NCBI GenBank assembly: GCA_009823395.1
Contig: CM020513.1
Span: forward strand, 18,230,501 to 18,294,500
Reading direction: 5' to 3'
Origin: Thamnaconus septentrionalis
Taxonomy: Eukaryota; Chordata; Actinopteri; Tetraodontiformes; Monacanthidae
Length of the DNA stretch: 64,000 nt
Each line of letters begins with the position of its first letter. Position 1 is the stretch's first letter. Below, one piece after another: positions 12,152-22,822 of the stretch. The notes beneath the pieces were generated by a model. The model had not been told where the DNA came from and did not search any database. It saw only the letters and a program-made list of their open reading frames with translations. A program made the position numbers and the translations under genes.

Positions 12152-15100
12152 GACCAGAAGGTTCATCCTGCTGAGCAGATGAACTCAGGCGCCCCCCTGT
12201 GGTGGTGGGTTGTCGCTGTGGTGGTTGGTCAGGTGTCTGAACAGAGGGGGCAGAGCTATGTGGCGGAGGGAGAGGCGGGTGGACACTCAATATATGAATG
12301 TAATGTATATGCATATATGAATACATACATGGACATGTATGAATATCTGCATGTATTTAATATTTCTATTTCTGACTTGCTGACTGGCCTGGATTCTGTT
12401 TTTGGTGGAAACAAGACAGTCAGAGAAGAAATTCAATGATACTCTGACCCCTGACCTCTGACCCTAGGATGACAGGAACAAGCTGATAGAGGTTTATTGT
12501 TGCTGTGGCCTGATTCAGGCTGCAAACATCTCGTAGGTTTACAAAACACTTTCAGGCGTCTGTGTGAGTCGTGATGTCACCAAGGGAGAACCTGTGTGGC
12601 TCCACGGGCCCAACACACCTGCTCTCAACTGTTTTAGACTTCTTCCATCTGACAGACTTTAGGATTCATTCATGCAGGAGATAAAGGTGGAACATCTGAG
12701 AGGAACACAAAGCACTTTTGGTGTAAATAATGCAGTGCTGGATGGGAAAGACTGGAATCACCTTTGTTTCACATGAAATGAAATAAAATAAAAATAAAAT
12801 CTTGGAAAAAATCTTCTTCTTCTTCTTGACCCTCTGCATCCTAGTAGCTCCCTCAGAGAAGTGTTCATCCCTCAACTCTGTCTTTTCTTTGTGTGTGTCA
12901 GAGTGCTCGCGACCCTTCAGGCGCCTCCATCGCCTTGTACACAGCCAAGCTGCACCATCCCAACAAGACGGGCAACCACGTGGTGTTGCAGGCCCTCTTC
13001 TACCTGCTGGATCGGGCTGTGGAGAGGTGAGGACCACGCTACTACACTCATTAACAGTAGTCAAGTATTTCCTCACGTTGTTGCTGTGACTTCTGTCTTC
13101 AAATGAAGCTTTGAGACTCAGAGGAACGGCCTGGTGTTCATCTACGACATGGCCGGTTCCAACTACACCAACTTTGAACTGGACCTCAGCAAGAAGATCC
13201 TCAACCTGCTCAAGGTGTGACTCACATCCCACTTCCGTGTTCTCACTGGGAGCCAGTTTGCTGGCTTTCCTGCTCTAATCACTGTCATCACTGCTTGGCT
13301 GTAGGATCAGGTGGTCTGGGTTAGGGAGGGTTAGGGTTAGGATCAGGTGGTCTGGGTTGGGAGATGTTGGGTCCAGCGACTGTGTTCTTCACTTCAACAT
13401 CTACAGAAGAGATGTGAGACTGCTTTTTTATTGATGCGTTGATTGCAAAGTATTCACATTCTGTACTTGAGTAAAAGTACGGATGGTTGGGTAAAAGTAA
13501 AAGTACTCCTTCAACTCCTTTACTCAAGAAGAGTAAGAAAGTGCAGCTTCTAAACTGCACTTAAAAAGTAAAAACTATTATTTTTCCTTCTTGATTTTGC
13601 CAAAATGAAAAGGTTGTGACAGAACAACTAGCAGAACCAATCAGTGATCTGAAGCTGAAGTACTCGAACAGAGAAGATACCTGAAAAATCTACTGAAGTA
13701 GAGTAACAGAGTATTTGTACTTTCCACCTTTGATTGCACTTCAGCTTTTGAGCATCATTCATATGCTGTATACTATGCATACGAGATATATTATAGTATG
13801 TACGAGCCCCTGGAGGGTGGATTGAATACTTTGCGTGCTCTCTGTGTGTGTGTCCACCAGGGGGCGTTCCCCGCCAGGCTGAAGAAGGTGCTGATCGTGG
13901 GGGCTCCGGTGTGGTTCCGGGTTCCCTACAACCTGCTCAGCCTGCTGCTGAAGGAGAAGCTGAGGGAGCGGGTGAGTTAGCTCAGACACTCTGGCTGGTG
14001 ATTGGCCGTCAACGTCCACAGCCAATCAGAGGGAGGCTGGCTGCTCACGGGACGGGAAGTAACCATTCATCTGCTGGGGATTCTGAATGTTGAACCACGA
14101 GGGTCAGAATCCAGAAGAACTTTAAGTTTCACTGTATGGCAGCGTTTCTCAACCAGTGGGGCGTAACCCAAAAGTGGGTCGCAGAGCTGTTTTTGATTCA
14201 GTTCAAAAATTTCAATGATTTATTGACTAGAAATGGTAGAAAGTGGGGCCAGTGTTTTTATTGTTGTGTGGGTCTTTGCAAGTAAGATGATGCTGAAGGT
14301 CTCTGCCTTTTGCAATTTATTCCTAATGAAGAGGAGTCAAACAGCAAGATGATGCTCCAAGGTCCTGAGACTCTCACAGTGTGCTGCTGCTGGTGTTTCC
14401 TCCTCCTCCTGCTCCTCCTGCTGCTCCTCATCCTCTTCCTCCTCCTGCTCCTCCTGCTGCAGGTGCAGATGGTGAGGATGGCGGAGCTGCGGCAGCACCT
14501 GCCCAGGGACTGCCTGCCACAACACCTGGGTGGCCTGCTGCCCCTGGATGCACACAGCTGGAACCAGCAGCTGCTGCTGGTCCAGAACGGGCGGGTGGAC
14601 CCGGTGGACGAGCTGGTGGGGGTCCCGCTGGAGGAGGACGCCTCGGTCCACGTCCCAGGACCCGAAGCCCTGCGGCCGCAGGAGCTACTGCTGCACCTGG
14701 GGCGCCTGCAGCGCTCCGGAGTCCACCAGGAGTACGAGGAGCTGCGCAAGGAGCAGCCAGCTGGAAGCTTCCACTGCGCTCAGTAGGTCCAGCGGAGAGG
14801 AGAGGAGCTTTATTAGGCCCCCTGTGGGGACGTTGGCATCATTACAGCAACAGTTTAGAGCAAAAAATTGAGTTAAAATGAAATAAAGAAATCAGAATAA
14901 AATAGAATATTTATCCAGTATGAAAAGAGGAAAAAAAAAATCAAAAAACAAGATATTCTTTCCCTTATTTAGTTATTTACACACTGATAAATATATATAA
15001 GTATATATAAAGAAGTGTTTTATTGCACCTTTCTGAATTGTAAAATGGTTAAGAAGATGATCATCTCATCAACCGAGCCCTCAGCTCGCAGTGCTGGCTG

Positions 15101-15252
15101 ATGTCACTGGACCAACACTCTGCTGTGGCTCACTGTGTGCAGAGCCGCCTGCAACCAGGAGAGGAACCGCTATGGAGACGTTCTGTGCCTGGACCAGACC
15201 CGAGTCCGACTGAAAGCCCGCAGAAACGAGGTGGGCTGGTTGGCTGGTTGGC

Positions 15253-15299
<47 letters not shown>

Positions 15300-15722
15300 C
15301 TGGTTGGTGCCTCAAGTATTGAAGTGTTGACAACTGGCCTTAGCCTTGTGAAGACGACTGGCAGCTCCATTCCCGGTGGTGCTCAGCTGCTTAAGAACCA
15401 GCCAATCAGGTGTCTCCACCTGCCAGTCTTCCTCCTTCCTTCACTGTTTCCCTCATCAGACAGATGTTTCCTCCCCTGCACCCTGGAGGAGGTTGTTGTC
15501 AGCAAAGTATTTTAATAACTCTTGAAAAACAAAAGAAGATTTATTCGCCCTCGCATGGGAAATTTGCAATTCTCCTCTTTAATGCCCCCCCGCTCCTGTG
15601 CAGAGGTCAAGAGGTCACTGCTGACGACCTCTGCCTGTGTTGTTTCCAGAGGTCGGACTACATCAACGCCAGCTTCATGGATGGCTACAAGCAGAGACGA
15701 GCCTACATTGGTACTCAAGGTA

Positions 15723-15756
<34 letters not shown>

Positions 15757-15999
15757 GCACTGGATAGCAGCGTTTCTCATCTGGTAGGTCGCCAGCCAAA
15801 AGTAGCCAGTGTAATAGAATAAAGAATGTTGCATGGTGCCCCCTGCTGTCACTCTGCAGGGCCGCTGGAGAAGACCTACGGTGATTTCTGGAGGATGGTC
15901 TGGGAGCAGAAGGTGCTGCTCATCGTCATGACCACCAGGTACATCAAGGGAGTAACACAGATACCAGTGTTACCAGGTGAGCTCGCTCACATTGATGAC

Positions 16000-16052
<53 letters not shown>

Positions 16053-17870
16053 CAGGACAGACGAGGGCAGTCGCAGGAAGTGTGGTCAGTACTGGCCTCT
16101 GGACGAGGGCGGCCAGGAGGTCTACGGCCACATGGCGGTGCTGAACCAGAGGGTGGACCACCATACCCACTACAACCACACCTTCCTCCAGCTGCACAAC
16201 ACAGAGGTGCAGTGAACACCAGCAGCTTCCAGAGCAAAGGCTGGACACAGTCACTGTAGTGATCTAGATTCTAGATTCTAGATTCTAGATGCCTCTGCTG
16301 CTCAGCAAGCAAAGGCAGCAGGAGGAAAAGTATCAGCTGATCCTTTCCAGGACTAATGAGGCCTTCATCCTTCACTCTTCATCCTTTACTCTTCATCCTC
16401 CACTCTTCATCCTCCACTCTTCATCCTTCACTCTTCATCATTTACTCTTCATCCTCCACTCTTCATCCTCCACTTACACTTTATAGGATGACTTTGATTT
16501 TTTCCAGTTTTCCTCAGCAGCTTTTCTAGAACCAGTTTCACTGCAGTACAAACACACATTTAACACAATTGTTGCGTACATACAATTACAACTGGTATCG
16601 GTGTCGTGGTATCGGCACGTATTTTACGAGTACTAATAGAGTACTCAACCTCAGTACTGATATACAGTACCTAATCGGGTTCCGTGGTTGAGTACTTCAC
16701 GGGTACGAGTAGAGTACTCAACGCCAGTATCGGCACCGATACACAATGCTGGTATTGAGGTTGGGGTTGAGTGCTCTACTAGTATCAGTACCAATACTCA
16801 GTGCTGGTGTCGGTGTCGGTGGTCCCTGCTATTAAGATGTCGTGGTCTCTTGCAAACAGGGTGAAGTTTCAGCCAGACTGACCTGGTTAACACCAAGATG
16901 TCTTTCTCCTTCTCCTCTTCCTCCATCTCTTCAGACCTGTGAACAGAGACAGGTCAGTCACCTGCAGTACCTCAGCTGGCCAGACTATGGCGTCCCCACC
17001 TCAGCGGTGACTCTCATCGACTTCTTGGGAGCCGTGAAGAGACAGCAGAGGAAGATGGTGAAGGCCCTGGGCTCCCAGTGGTCCGGCCACCCACTGGGCC
17101 CCCCAATGGTGGTCCACTGCAGCGCAGGGATCGGGAGAACAGGTGAGTGGCGCCGCTTCACCTCCAGGACGCTCACATACTGAGTTCAAGTTGTTTTCTT
17201 GATGGACAGATGCTTTATTATTCTGGCAGGCAGAGCAGCAACAGCACTAATACATAAACCAGGCTCCACTGTGTCATTTATTATAAGGCAGCGTTTCTCA
17301 GTGGGTCACACAGCTGTTTTGATTGTGTTGCGGCTTTGTGGGCATTTTTTAAACATTTTTTTAAAGGGATTTAATGGGAAAATGTCTCTATTTATAGAGA
17401 AAATGTTGGGCATTTATTTTGCAGGACTCTCAATTCAATTCAATCATTTATTTACTAGACATGATTGAAAGTGGGCTAGCATTTTTTATTTGTGTGGAAT
17501 AAATTTGAGTGGCGACTTTGAGGGTAAGACAGTGGTTCCTGAGACCACCAGGACCACTTGCTGGACCAGGTGAGAAGCAGCGCTGCCAGGTGTTCTAAGG
17601 AAAATACTCCTCATCTCTGGGTTCTTCTTCTTCTTCCAGTCTCTCCCCTCTCACAGTTCTTGTTCTGACCCCTTTGCAGGAACCTTTTGTGCGCTGGACA
17701 TCTGTCTGTCCCAGATCCAGGACGTGGGGACACTCAACGTGTGCCAGACGGTGCGACGCATGAGAACTCAGAGGGCCTTCAGCATCCAGACCCCGGACCA
17801 GTACTACTTCTGCTACAACGCCATCCTGGAGCACGCCCAGAGGCAGGGCCTGCTTCCAGCCAATCAGTGA
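3820..17870 (+). CDS. ptpn9: Tyrosine-protein phosphatase non-receptor type 9 (PTP-MEG2)
   Basis: Cytoplasmic phosphotyrosine phosphatase with an N-terminal Sec14/CRAL-TRIO lipid-binding module. In mammals it acts on secretory-vesicle membranes and dephosphorylates NSF. Exons: 3820-3852, 10282-10425, 10770-10859, 12902-13026, 13109-13214, 13861-13971, 14463-14782, 15143-15230, 15650-15719, 15860-15938, 16056-16206, 16935-17142, 17680-17870. All introns are GT-AG and phases close to 571 aa (human is about 593). CRAL-TRIO N part is about residues 15-75, lipid-binding lobe about 85-245, PTP domain about 305-565. Visible catalytic elements are the WPD loop (W454-P455-D456), the P-loop [10 protein letters not shown] with nucleophile C501 and R507, and Q-loop Q545/Q549, so it should be active. 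The start is chosen because exon 1 ([11 protein letters not shown]) matches the family's short acidic N-terminus before ATRQFLEEI. Exon 1 codes for only 11 residues and is followed by a 6.4 kb intron. Exon 7 ends CA|GTAGGT, just before an intronic stop. Confidence 0.97.
3869..3951. repeat. (CT)n microsatellite beside the ptpn9 first donor
   Basis: About 80 bp of nearly pure CT dinucleotide begins some 16 bp after the exon 1 donor (3853). On the sense strand it is a long pyrimidine tract in intron 1; on the opposite strand it is (GA)n, a GAGA-type tract. The length is probably polymorphic. Confidence 0.9.
4680..5140. mobile_element. Possible MITE-like repeat in ptpn9 intron 1
   Basis: The stretch carries repeated and inverted GGATGC/CCTTC words, for example GGAAGGATGCGCC near 4728 and CCTCCGAAGGATGC near 5111. 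It also has a compact palindrome, GGGTCCT-TCAG-AGGACCC, near 5080. This suggests a small non-autonomous DNA element, but clear terminal repeats and a target duplication were not identified. Confidence 0.3.
5325..5420. repeat. (GT)n microsatellite
   Basis: About 95 bp of uninterrupted GT in ptpn9 intron 1. A second, interrupted GT/GC-GT array lies at 5521-5651. Confidence 0.95.
5521..5651. repeat. Interrupted (GT)n with GCGTGT variants
   Basis: GT array with GC and CA interruptions, 100 bp downstream of the pure (GT)n at 5325-5420, in ptpn9 intron 1. Confidence 0.9.
6152..6660 (+). mobile_element. hAT-like non-autonomous repeat, family A copy 1
   Basis: It begins CAGGGGCAAACTACGGCCCG, a terminus typical of hAT-derived elements. 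The core (AGCAATGATATTAACAGTCA, then CAATAAAGAGCTAAACACCC) recurs at 59870-60215 in the same orientation and inverted at 29734-29953. Inside is a small tandem array of TGGTTCTAAGAGCTAAACAC-type units (6300-6535). Shared sequence ends near CTCCTATGAGGTG. No transposase frame is present. Confidence 0.7.
7195..7310 (+). mobile_element. LINE 3' tail fragment
   Basis: It ends TTTCCCATAATGTGGGATTA then ATGAAGGATTC. This resembles the 3' end shared by teleost L2/CR1-like LINEs (a sequence of the form CCCAnnGTGGGAnTAATAAAGGAT). A related tail lies at 11155-11350. The family assignment is from memory of the motif and is approximate. Confidence 0.5.
7570..8205. repeat. CTAG-rich minisatellite (CTCCTCTAGTTCT units)
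   Basis: About 630 bp of irregular tandem units built from CTCCTCTAGTT, CTCCACTAGTT and CTCCTCCTCTAGTT in ptpn9 intron 1. The strand is almost free of G except in TAG. CTAG, a rare tetranucleotide, occurs dozens of times. There are no direct-repeat/unique-spacer features, so it is a satellite rather than a CRISPR-like array. Confidence 0.9.
8533..8640 (-). mobile_element. LINE 3' tail fragment, reversed
   Basis: An (AGAAT)n tract is followed by a pattern of TTTATTnnnCCC, TTGGGGAAATTTGCAT and ATTACAGCAACA. The same word order recurs at 27911-27985, 60556-60690 and, degenerate, at 14805-14890, so this is a dispersed family in reverse orientation with its simple-repeat tail first. Confidence 0.55.
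10081..10122. repeat. (GT)21 in ptpn9 intron 1
   Basis: Pure GT tract 160 bp upstream of exon 2. A second short GT run (10260-10276) directly replaces the pyrimidine tract of the exon 2 acceptor (TGTGTTGCAG). Confidence 0.95.
11155..11350 (+). mobile_element. LINE 3' tail fragment
   Basis: AT-rich 3' segment ending in CCCAAAGTGGGATAATAAAGG, then (ATTC)n and (TATTC)n tails, in ptpn9 intron 3. Same family style as 7195-7310 in the same orientation. Confidence 0.55.
11743..11967. repeat. Two (CA)n microsatellites
   Basis: (CA)n at about 11743-11791 and a shorter interrupted tract at about 11930-11967, separated by unique sequence, in ptpn9 intron 3. Confidence 0.9.
12060..12150. repeat. (GT)n microsatellite
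   Basis: About 90 bp of pure GT in ptpn9 intron 3, opposite in strand sense to the (CA)n tracts 100-300 bp upstream. Confidence 0.95.
13400..13740. mobile_element. hAT-type MITE (TACTTGAGTAAAAGTAC family)
   Basis: It contains TACTTGAGTAAAAGTAC, TAAAAGTAAAAGTACTCC, then GTAGAGTAACAGAGTATTTG and TACTTTCCACC at the far end. These words mark a very common teleost non-autonomous hAT element. It lies in ptpn9 intron 5. A related copy is at 50610-51095. Confidence 0.6.
14139..14300 (+). mobile_element. hAT-like MITE, family C (GTTTCTCAACCAGTGGG end)
   Basis: It starts CAGCGTTTCTCAACCAGTGG followed by AACCCAAAAGTGGGTCGCAG, a typical hAT/Charlie-like terminus. The family recurs at 17289-17560, 29188-29438 and 61648-61789; degenerate traces are at 15768 and 27064. 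It lies in ptpn9 intron 6. Confidence 0.6.
15254..15298. repeat. (ATTG)n microsatellite
   Basis: About eleven ATTG units in ptpn9 intron 8, 25 bp past the exon 8 donor, flanked by GGCTGGTTGGCTG words. Confidence 0.9.
15997..16049. repeat. (TG)n forming the ptpn9 exon 11 acceptor region
   Basis: A 50 bp pure GT tract runs directly into CTGCAG, the 3' splice site of exon 11 (starts 16056). No conventional polypyrimidine tract lies between. The whole intron is only 117 bp. Confidence 0.9.
16360..16480. repeat. CACTCTTCATCCT minisatellite
   Basis: About eight imperfect 12-13 bp units of CACTCTTCATCC(T) in ptpn9 intron 11. Confidence 0.85.
16570..16840. mobile_element. Palindrome-rich MITE-like repeat
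   Basis: Repeated and inverted GGTATCGG/CCGATAC and GAGTACTC words fill this segment of ptpn9 intron 11, for example GGTATCGGCACG near 16607 and CGGCACCGATAC near 16730. The composition resembles teleost TATCGG-type non-autonomous DNA elements. Exact termini were not resolved. Confidence 0.4.
17289..17560 (+). mobile_element. hAT-like MITE, family C copy
   Basis: It begins CAGCGTTTCTCAGTGGGTCA and ends near a segment reading CAGTGGTTCCTGAGACC. The internal ATTTATTTACTAGACATGAT matches the 14139 copy's ATTTATTGACTAGAAATGGT. It lies in ptpn9 intron 12. Confidence 0.55.
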
Positions 17871-18266
17871 GCTCCCAGGCCACCGCCCCTCCCCCTCAGA
17901 AAGCTCACCTGCCCACAGAACTTCACCTGTAGACGTTGCACCTTTGTTTTCCTCCGTTTGCAGAGCAGGTTGAGGTGAAGTGCTGGAGTTGCTCAACTTT
18001 GCCATGCTTCAGTGTGATGGTTCTTACTGGCGGCCCCTAGCTGTCTGTTCTCTTCCTGCCTGAGCAGATCTCAGGAGCCTCCTGGCTCTCGTCTTGGAGG
18101 CACGTTGGGGTTTCAGGGACCAAAATGTTATTGTAACCTTGAGTTCATTGGTTGGAACCTTCTAGAAGAACTTCACCTCCATGAAACAAGAAGTGTCCAT
18201 CACCGCAATGGAACAGGAAAGAAGGATAGCTAGCCCCCCTCCTCCCCGCCATTATTTTGCAAGCTA

Positions 18267-18272
18267 AATAAA
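18267..18272 (+). other. Candidate ptpn9 poly(A) signal AATAAA
   Basis: First canonical AATAAA after the ptpn9 stop codon (17868-17870), giving a 3' UTR of about 0.4 kb. Further AATAAA motifs occur downstream (for example near 19531), so a longer 3' UTR is possible. Confidence 0.5.
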
Positions 18273-18299
18273 GTACATGTTAACTTGAAGACTGGAGAC

Positions 18300-20450
18300 C
18301 AACAGCAGTGTGGTTGGAAGACGATGCAGAGGCTCTTCAGATGGAAGAACCATAACTTGGACTGACACAAGCATGATTTGAGTGATGTTGTTAGAATTTT
18401 TCTGGTGGGTTGTCAAAGCGAATCAGTCATGAAGATGGTACGATTGGCCCTGATCAAGACTCATACTGACCACAAGGGGACGACAAAACACCACATTTGT
18501 GGCCATGAAACTATCAATTCCCAAAAGGTTTTTCCAGCCTGATGAGTTTTAACAGCAGTTTCCTTCATGTCAGTTCAAAGTCCCTGACCGGCAGTGAACT
18601 GGGGGTGAAGGCTGTAAACTACCTGCTGAATTCCCTCCACTCTTCTGTCTCCACAAACTACAGCCAGTGACCACTTGGGCCTTTGATGAGACCTTGTGAG
18701 GATTTCCTCCAGCTGATGCCAGGAGTTGAGGCGCTGTAGTGCTGAGCTCTCACCTCTCTGATGCTGACAGTCCACACCTCATGCCTAGTGCAATATTTTA
18801 TTCTTTTTCTATTTTCTTTTTGAAACTAATCGTGTCTTAGCACTTTTCAGAGATGATTCCTGACATTATTTGCCGAGACGGGATGAAACCACAGACTTGG
18901 TCTCGTGTCATGATGGAGAAATAACTTCTTGGTTTGTGGAGGTAAATATGGATATTAACTTCTCAAGTATTAGAAATGATTTTTTATGGAAAGAAAAAGA
19001 TCAGCGTAAAATGTTGTTTGAACAAATCAAAGCGTCTCCTCTTCAGCAACAATGAAAGGATGAGTTTGATGCACAACTGGGAGCTCGCCCTCGACACTCG
19101 TGGACGGTGCTTTTCATTCTTACTGTTCTACACACTGTGGTTGTAATCAGCGCTTTCATCCGGTGCCAGTGTCTTGCCATTGATATAAAGTTCATGCACA
19201 TACAGTCGGTGTCTGTCAGTAAGTGTCATTTGCCAGGTGCAACCTTCAAACTAAAAGATGTCTTCTTTACTACAGAATTCATATTGAATTTGCTTGTAGT
19301 GAAGTGTGTTCGCTCTGCCATCCTCGTGCACTCTGCTATTGAAATGATTATTATTATTTTTCCTGTCAGCGCTGGACACAAAATGTCTCTGTTTTATTTT
19401 TCTATTGTATTCCACAACTGTTTTCATACAATTACCCAGGATATGCAGTTATCTACGTTCATTTTATATTTGTTTTATTATCACCTATTACTTTATCATT
19501 TGTATGACGGTTGAATCAAGCTATACTGTAATAAAACAAACTGCCATCATAAACATTTGTCTGTAGTGGGTTTTTTTCTAATTGCTATTATTATATTGCT
19601 ATTATTTTTATTTCCAGTAAACAGAATATTTAGCCCTGTGTTCAAATGATGACTGGGAGTGTTGGTATTGGTGCCCTTAGTGACACACCTGCAGAAATAT
19701 GAATGGTTATGGATGGAATATGAACATTTGGGGAGCTCCCTGATGGCTGAGGGACACCTTTTTGTAAAAAGAACAACTGTGACGAGAGATTTTCTGTCAC
19801 ACACTAAATCCTCTTTCACAACAGGCCGTCTCTTTCACTCAGCTGCACCTCCGTTCCTGTGTTGAAGCTCAACACCACATCATGAATCTGTCACCTGGAC
19901 TCACATTGTTCACACACAATCAATCTGATTGGACCACAAAATCCAACACAGTCACACAACACTTATTTTAGTGCCATTTCAGCAAATGTTCAGGCTTTAT
20001 TTTCTGTATTTATACACTTCATTAATGCACAATAGCTCTCATATGCTGTGACCCTGTGGTCCCTCCCAGGGTCCAGAGTCTTTCATGTCCCCGACACATA
20101 GAACTGATTGTTGCATTTACACAATTAAGCTCAGCATGAATGATACTAATGCTGCTCTCCAGGTGGAAGTGTTTTGATATTTTTCAGGTCGGGTTCGAGC
20201 TGCTAACCTGTGAAACTGCGCTCTCTCTGTCACAGGTCCTCAGGCGGTCAGCCCTGTAGATGCAAGCCATTCTAAGATGTTACTGTCGAGGTCAATGAGA
20301 CCTTGAGGGGCCATTTGGAGGCGGATGTTTTGGGCATCTGGTCAATATGTGGTCCACGGTTTGTAACGGATCCCCACATTGGCACTGGACACATGTGAAA
20401 CTGCTAACAATGCAACACAACTGAGCTCCAACAGACAAACACCTCCATGA
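18300..20450. other. ptpn9-sin3a intergenic or extended ptpn9 3' UTR
   Basis: No protein-like frame is recognised. The sequence is AT-rich and low in simple repeats. It may be partly transcribed as an extended ptpn9 3' UTR, because an AATAAA near 19531 follows a long AT-rich stretch. Confidence 0.4.
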
Positions 20451-20509
20451 ACAACAACATCACGGCCCTGCTGGCTTTTAGCGGCTCCTATTCAAAGCAA
20501 AGTGACGTG

Positions 20510-21180
20510 TGTCGCAGCGCGAACCAATGGCAGCGGAGGGGGGCGTGTCCAACTATTTTGTTACAAACACGAATCCGGAGTGAGAAGCCTTTTTCCTGGG
20601 TATGTAACCGCTCTTTAAACCCTAATATTCCAAACACTTTGGCTATTTAGTGACGGTGGGGGTCTGCGTGTCGGTGCTCTGCACCCCCGGAGCCCTGCCA
20701 CGACCGCCCCGGCCCGGGGCTCCGGCCGCCGCTCGGATCGCACCGACGGCTGCTGTTGAACTGCTCGTCAGCGGCTTGAGATCGGCCAGGAAAACACCGA
20801 GCACCGCGGTGGTCGATCCGGTGTCGCCCGGCTGTCAGCGGCTTCAGCCCGCCGATCAGCACCATGTCGTTCCGGTCCCAAGCTTCCCGCCACCAGCCGG
20901 GTGGAAACGCGACTGTGAGCCGGCGGCGAGCACAGAGCCCGAGCCGCTAATGGAGCTCCGAGAGCGGGGGAGAGAAGGAGGTGGTGGAAGAGGCGGAGGA
21001 GGGGGGAGTTGTTGTGGTGGTGGTGAGACAGGCGGGCTCGACATTTTACTCCCGGCTGCTCGAGTAAACAAAGAGCGAGATTCGAGCTCGGTCGATCTCG
21101 CACCGAGGTCCCCGAGGAGAAGCGGATCGCCTGCCCGCCTCGGCTCGTCTGCTCGGCGGGGAAAGTGGCCGTGATGCTCC
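20510..21180. promoter_or_regulatory. CpG-rich patch upstream of sin3a
   Basis: Composition switches to CpG-rich. There is a CCAAT box (AACCAATGG at 20521-20529), a GGGGGCGTG box just after, and a candidate 5' splice donor CCTGG|GTATGT near 20600. A long open frame through 20650-21174 reflects base composition; it has low-complexity Pro/Arg/Gly content and no family match. It could be an alternative sin3a first exon/promoter or a lncRNA promoter. Confidence 0.4.
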
Positions 21181-22544
21181 GCCGCCGCCGTAGTTCCTGT
21201 TCCGTTTGACTTTGGCATTGTTTAGTAAAGGGCAACTGGATTAGGTGCTGTCGTCTGGTGTGTGTGTGTGTGTAGGCGGGGCGGGGGGGGGGTTAAAAAT
21301 CTAAATCAGCTAAATCAGCGTTCACTCCACCCCGCTAGGCCCGGCTCCACCAGCCCTTCAGCAGCTCTGATGCAGAGCGTCTGTCGGGAGATGGTGTCAT
21401 TAGTTCCTTTTAGGACCTTTTGTTTGGGCGGGCAGCCGGGAGCTGCAAGCCCACCGACCGCCGGGCCGAGCCTCCACGGAGCTCCCTCTAGGGGTCTCCA
21501 CTGTCACCCTGCCTCGTTTCGTATTCAACATACCTGTACTTATTCTATCGATAAAGATGGAATATGGGGAGAAAGGAAGAATAAGAGAGAATGTGTGTCC
21601 ACGCTGTAATTTCACTTGCGTGTTCAGCTTGTTGGCCCTTCGAAAACCCCGGGCGGGCGGTGTCTGTAGCAGCGGGCGGTTGTTAGTAGCGGTTGGGGTG
21701 GATGGTTGTGAGTGTTAATGCTGCAGTGGAGCCCTGAGGTCGCTGCTGGATCTTCCAGCCGGCTCGGGAGGAAGAAATCCCGGTGATAGCAGCAGCTCCG
21801 CCTGTCGAGGCTGAGGGTTTATTTTGGAAGTTCCACCTTTTGGGGGGATTTCTCATGACCGACGTGCGCAGTGATTGGCTGGGAGGATACAAAGAGGCGG
21901 GGCTCTGGTTGCAAAGGCACCCCCCGCCATCTCAAGCCCCTCCCCCACCCACAAAGTCACGTGTTTTGTAGAGTCAGGAAGTATGCGAGCGTTGTAGCTC
22001 GGCTCCCTTTCCAAAGGACGATTAAAAACCAAAGTAGAGCTGTTTATTAGCTGTTAGCTGCTGTGAGTCGAGTTGTTGTTGTTTACCAGAGAGTCGAGGT
22101 CCCAGACTCAGTGAATGAGTGTACATTAACGCCAACACTGAGCCATTGAGTCCAGCTCTACCGTACTGATCATGGGGCGCACAAAGCCAACACTAATACA
22201 ACTCTTCCCCAAACAGTTTAATCAATGAGTTCACTGTTGTATTTTTGTCGCTAAGGCTAACCTGCCTACGGTGCAATATCCGCAATAGATGCATTTTGTT
22301 TAATTTGACCACACTCTATGGTTGACACGTTTATACGTTCATCTCGTGACGTCTCAATCTACATTAGCGTCATACACGACTGACTGACTGGTTTGCTGAC
22401 TGGCTGCGGACTGACTGGCTGACCGGGATTGTGGCGGTTCAACTCAAAATGGGCGTGCATGGTTGCTGTGCGATAAAGTCTTGATTGACAGCTCGTCTCT
22501 TACAATCCACTTCCGTCGCCCCGCCCACAAGCTAATCCTCCGAA

Positions 22545-22822
22545 CGCAGCGACCAATGAGCGGTGACCGGGGGCGGGCCATATATGTGTAAACTCCGCCC
22601 ACGTCCACGGCGAACGATCGGAGATTGTTTTCCTCTCGTGGACATTGTCACTTTAGCGGATTACAACTTCAATTGTTCGGCTTTAACTCGGTCCTCTGCG
22701 GAGCGAAGCAGCTCGGAGCGTCCCGCAGCCTCTCCGCTGAGCTCCGGTGAGGACGGAGAACCGCCGAGCGGACGGATTAACAGAGCAGCAGCATTGGGAG
22801 CTGGAGCTGCTGCTGAGGGAGG
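22545..22822 (+). promoter_or_regulatory. sin3a: Probable sin3a core promoter and non-coding first exon
   Basis: GACCAATGAG (CCAAT box, 22550-22559), then GGGGGCGGGCC (Sp1-type) and CATATATG near 22578 precede a CpG-rich leader. The leader ends at a strong donor, GGGAGG|GTGAGT, after 22822. The next acceptor, CCTCAG (ending 24393), precedes the exon with the sin3a start codon, giving a 1.57 kb first intron. The transcription start near 22610 is inferred, not measured. Confidence 0.6.

Noticed and set aside
12666..13232. 188-codon minus-strand frame
   Set aside because: Antisense of ptpn9 exons 4-5 and their intron; exons fit the plus-strand gene exactly.
20650..21174. 174-codon plus-strand frame in the CpG-rich patch
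   Set aside because: Low-complexity Pro/Arg/Gly composition with overlapping antisense frames; no family resemblance; explained by GC content.
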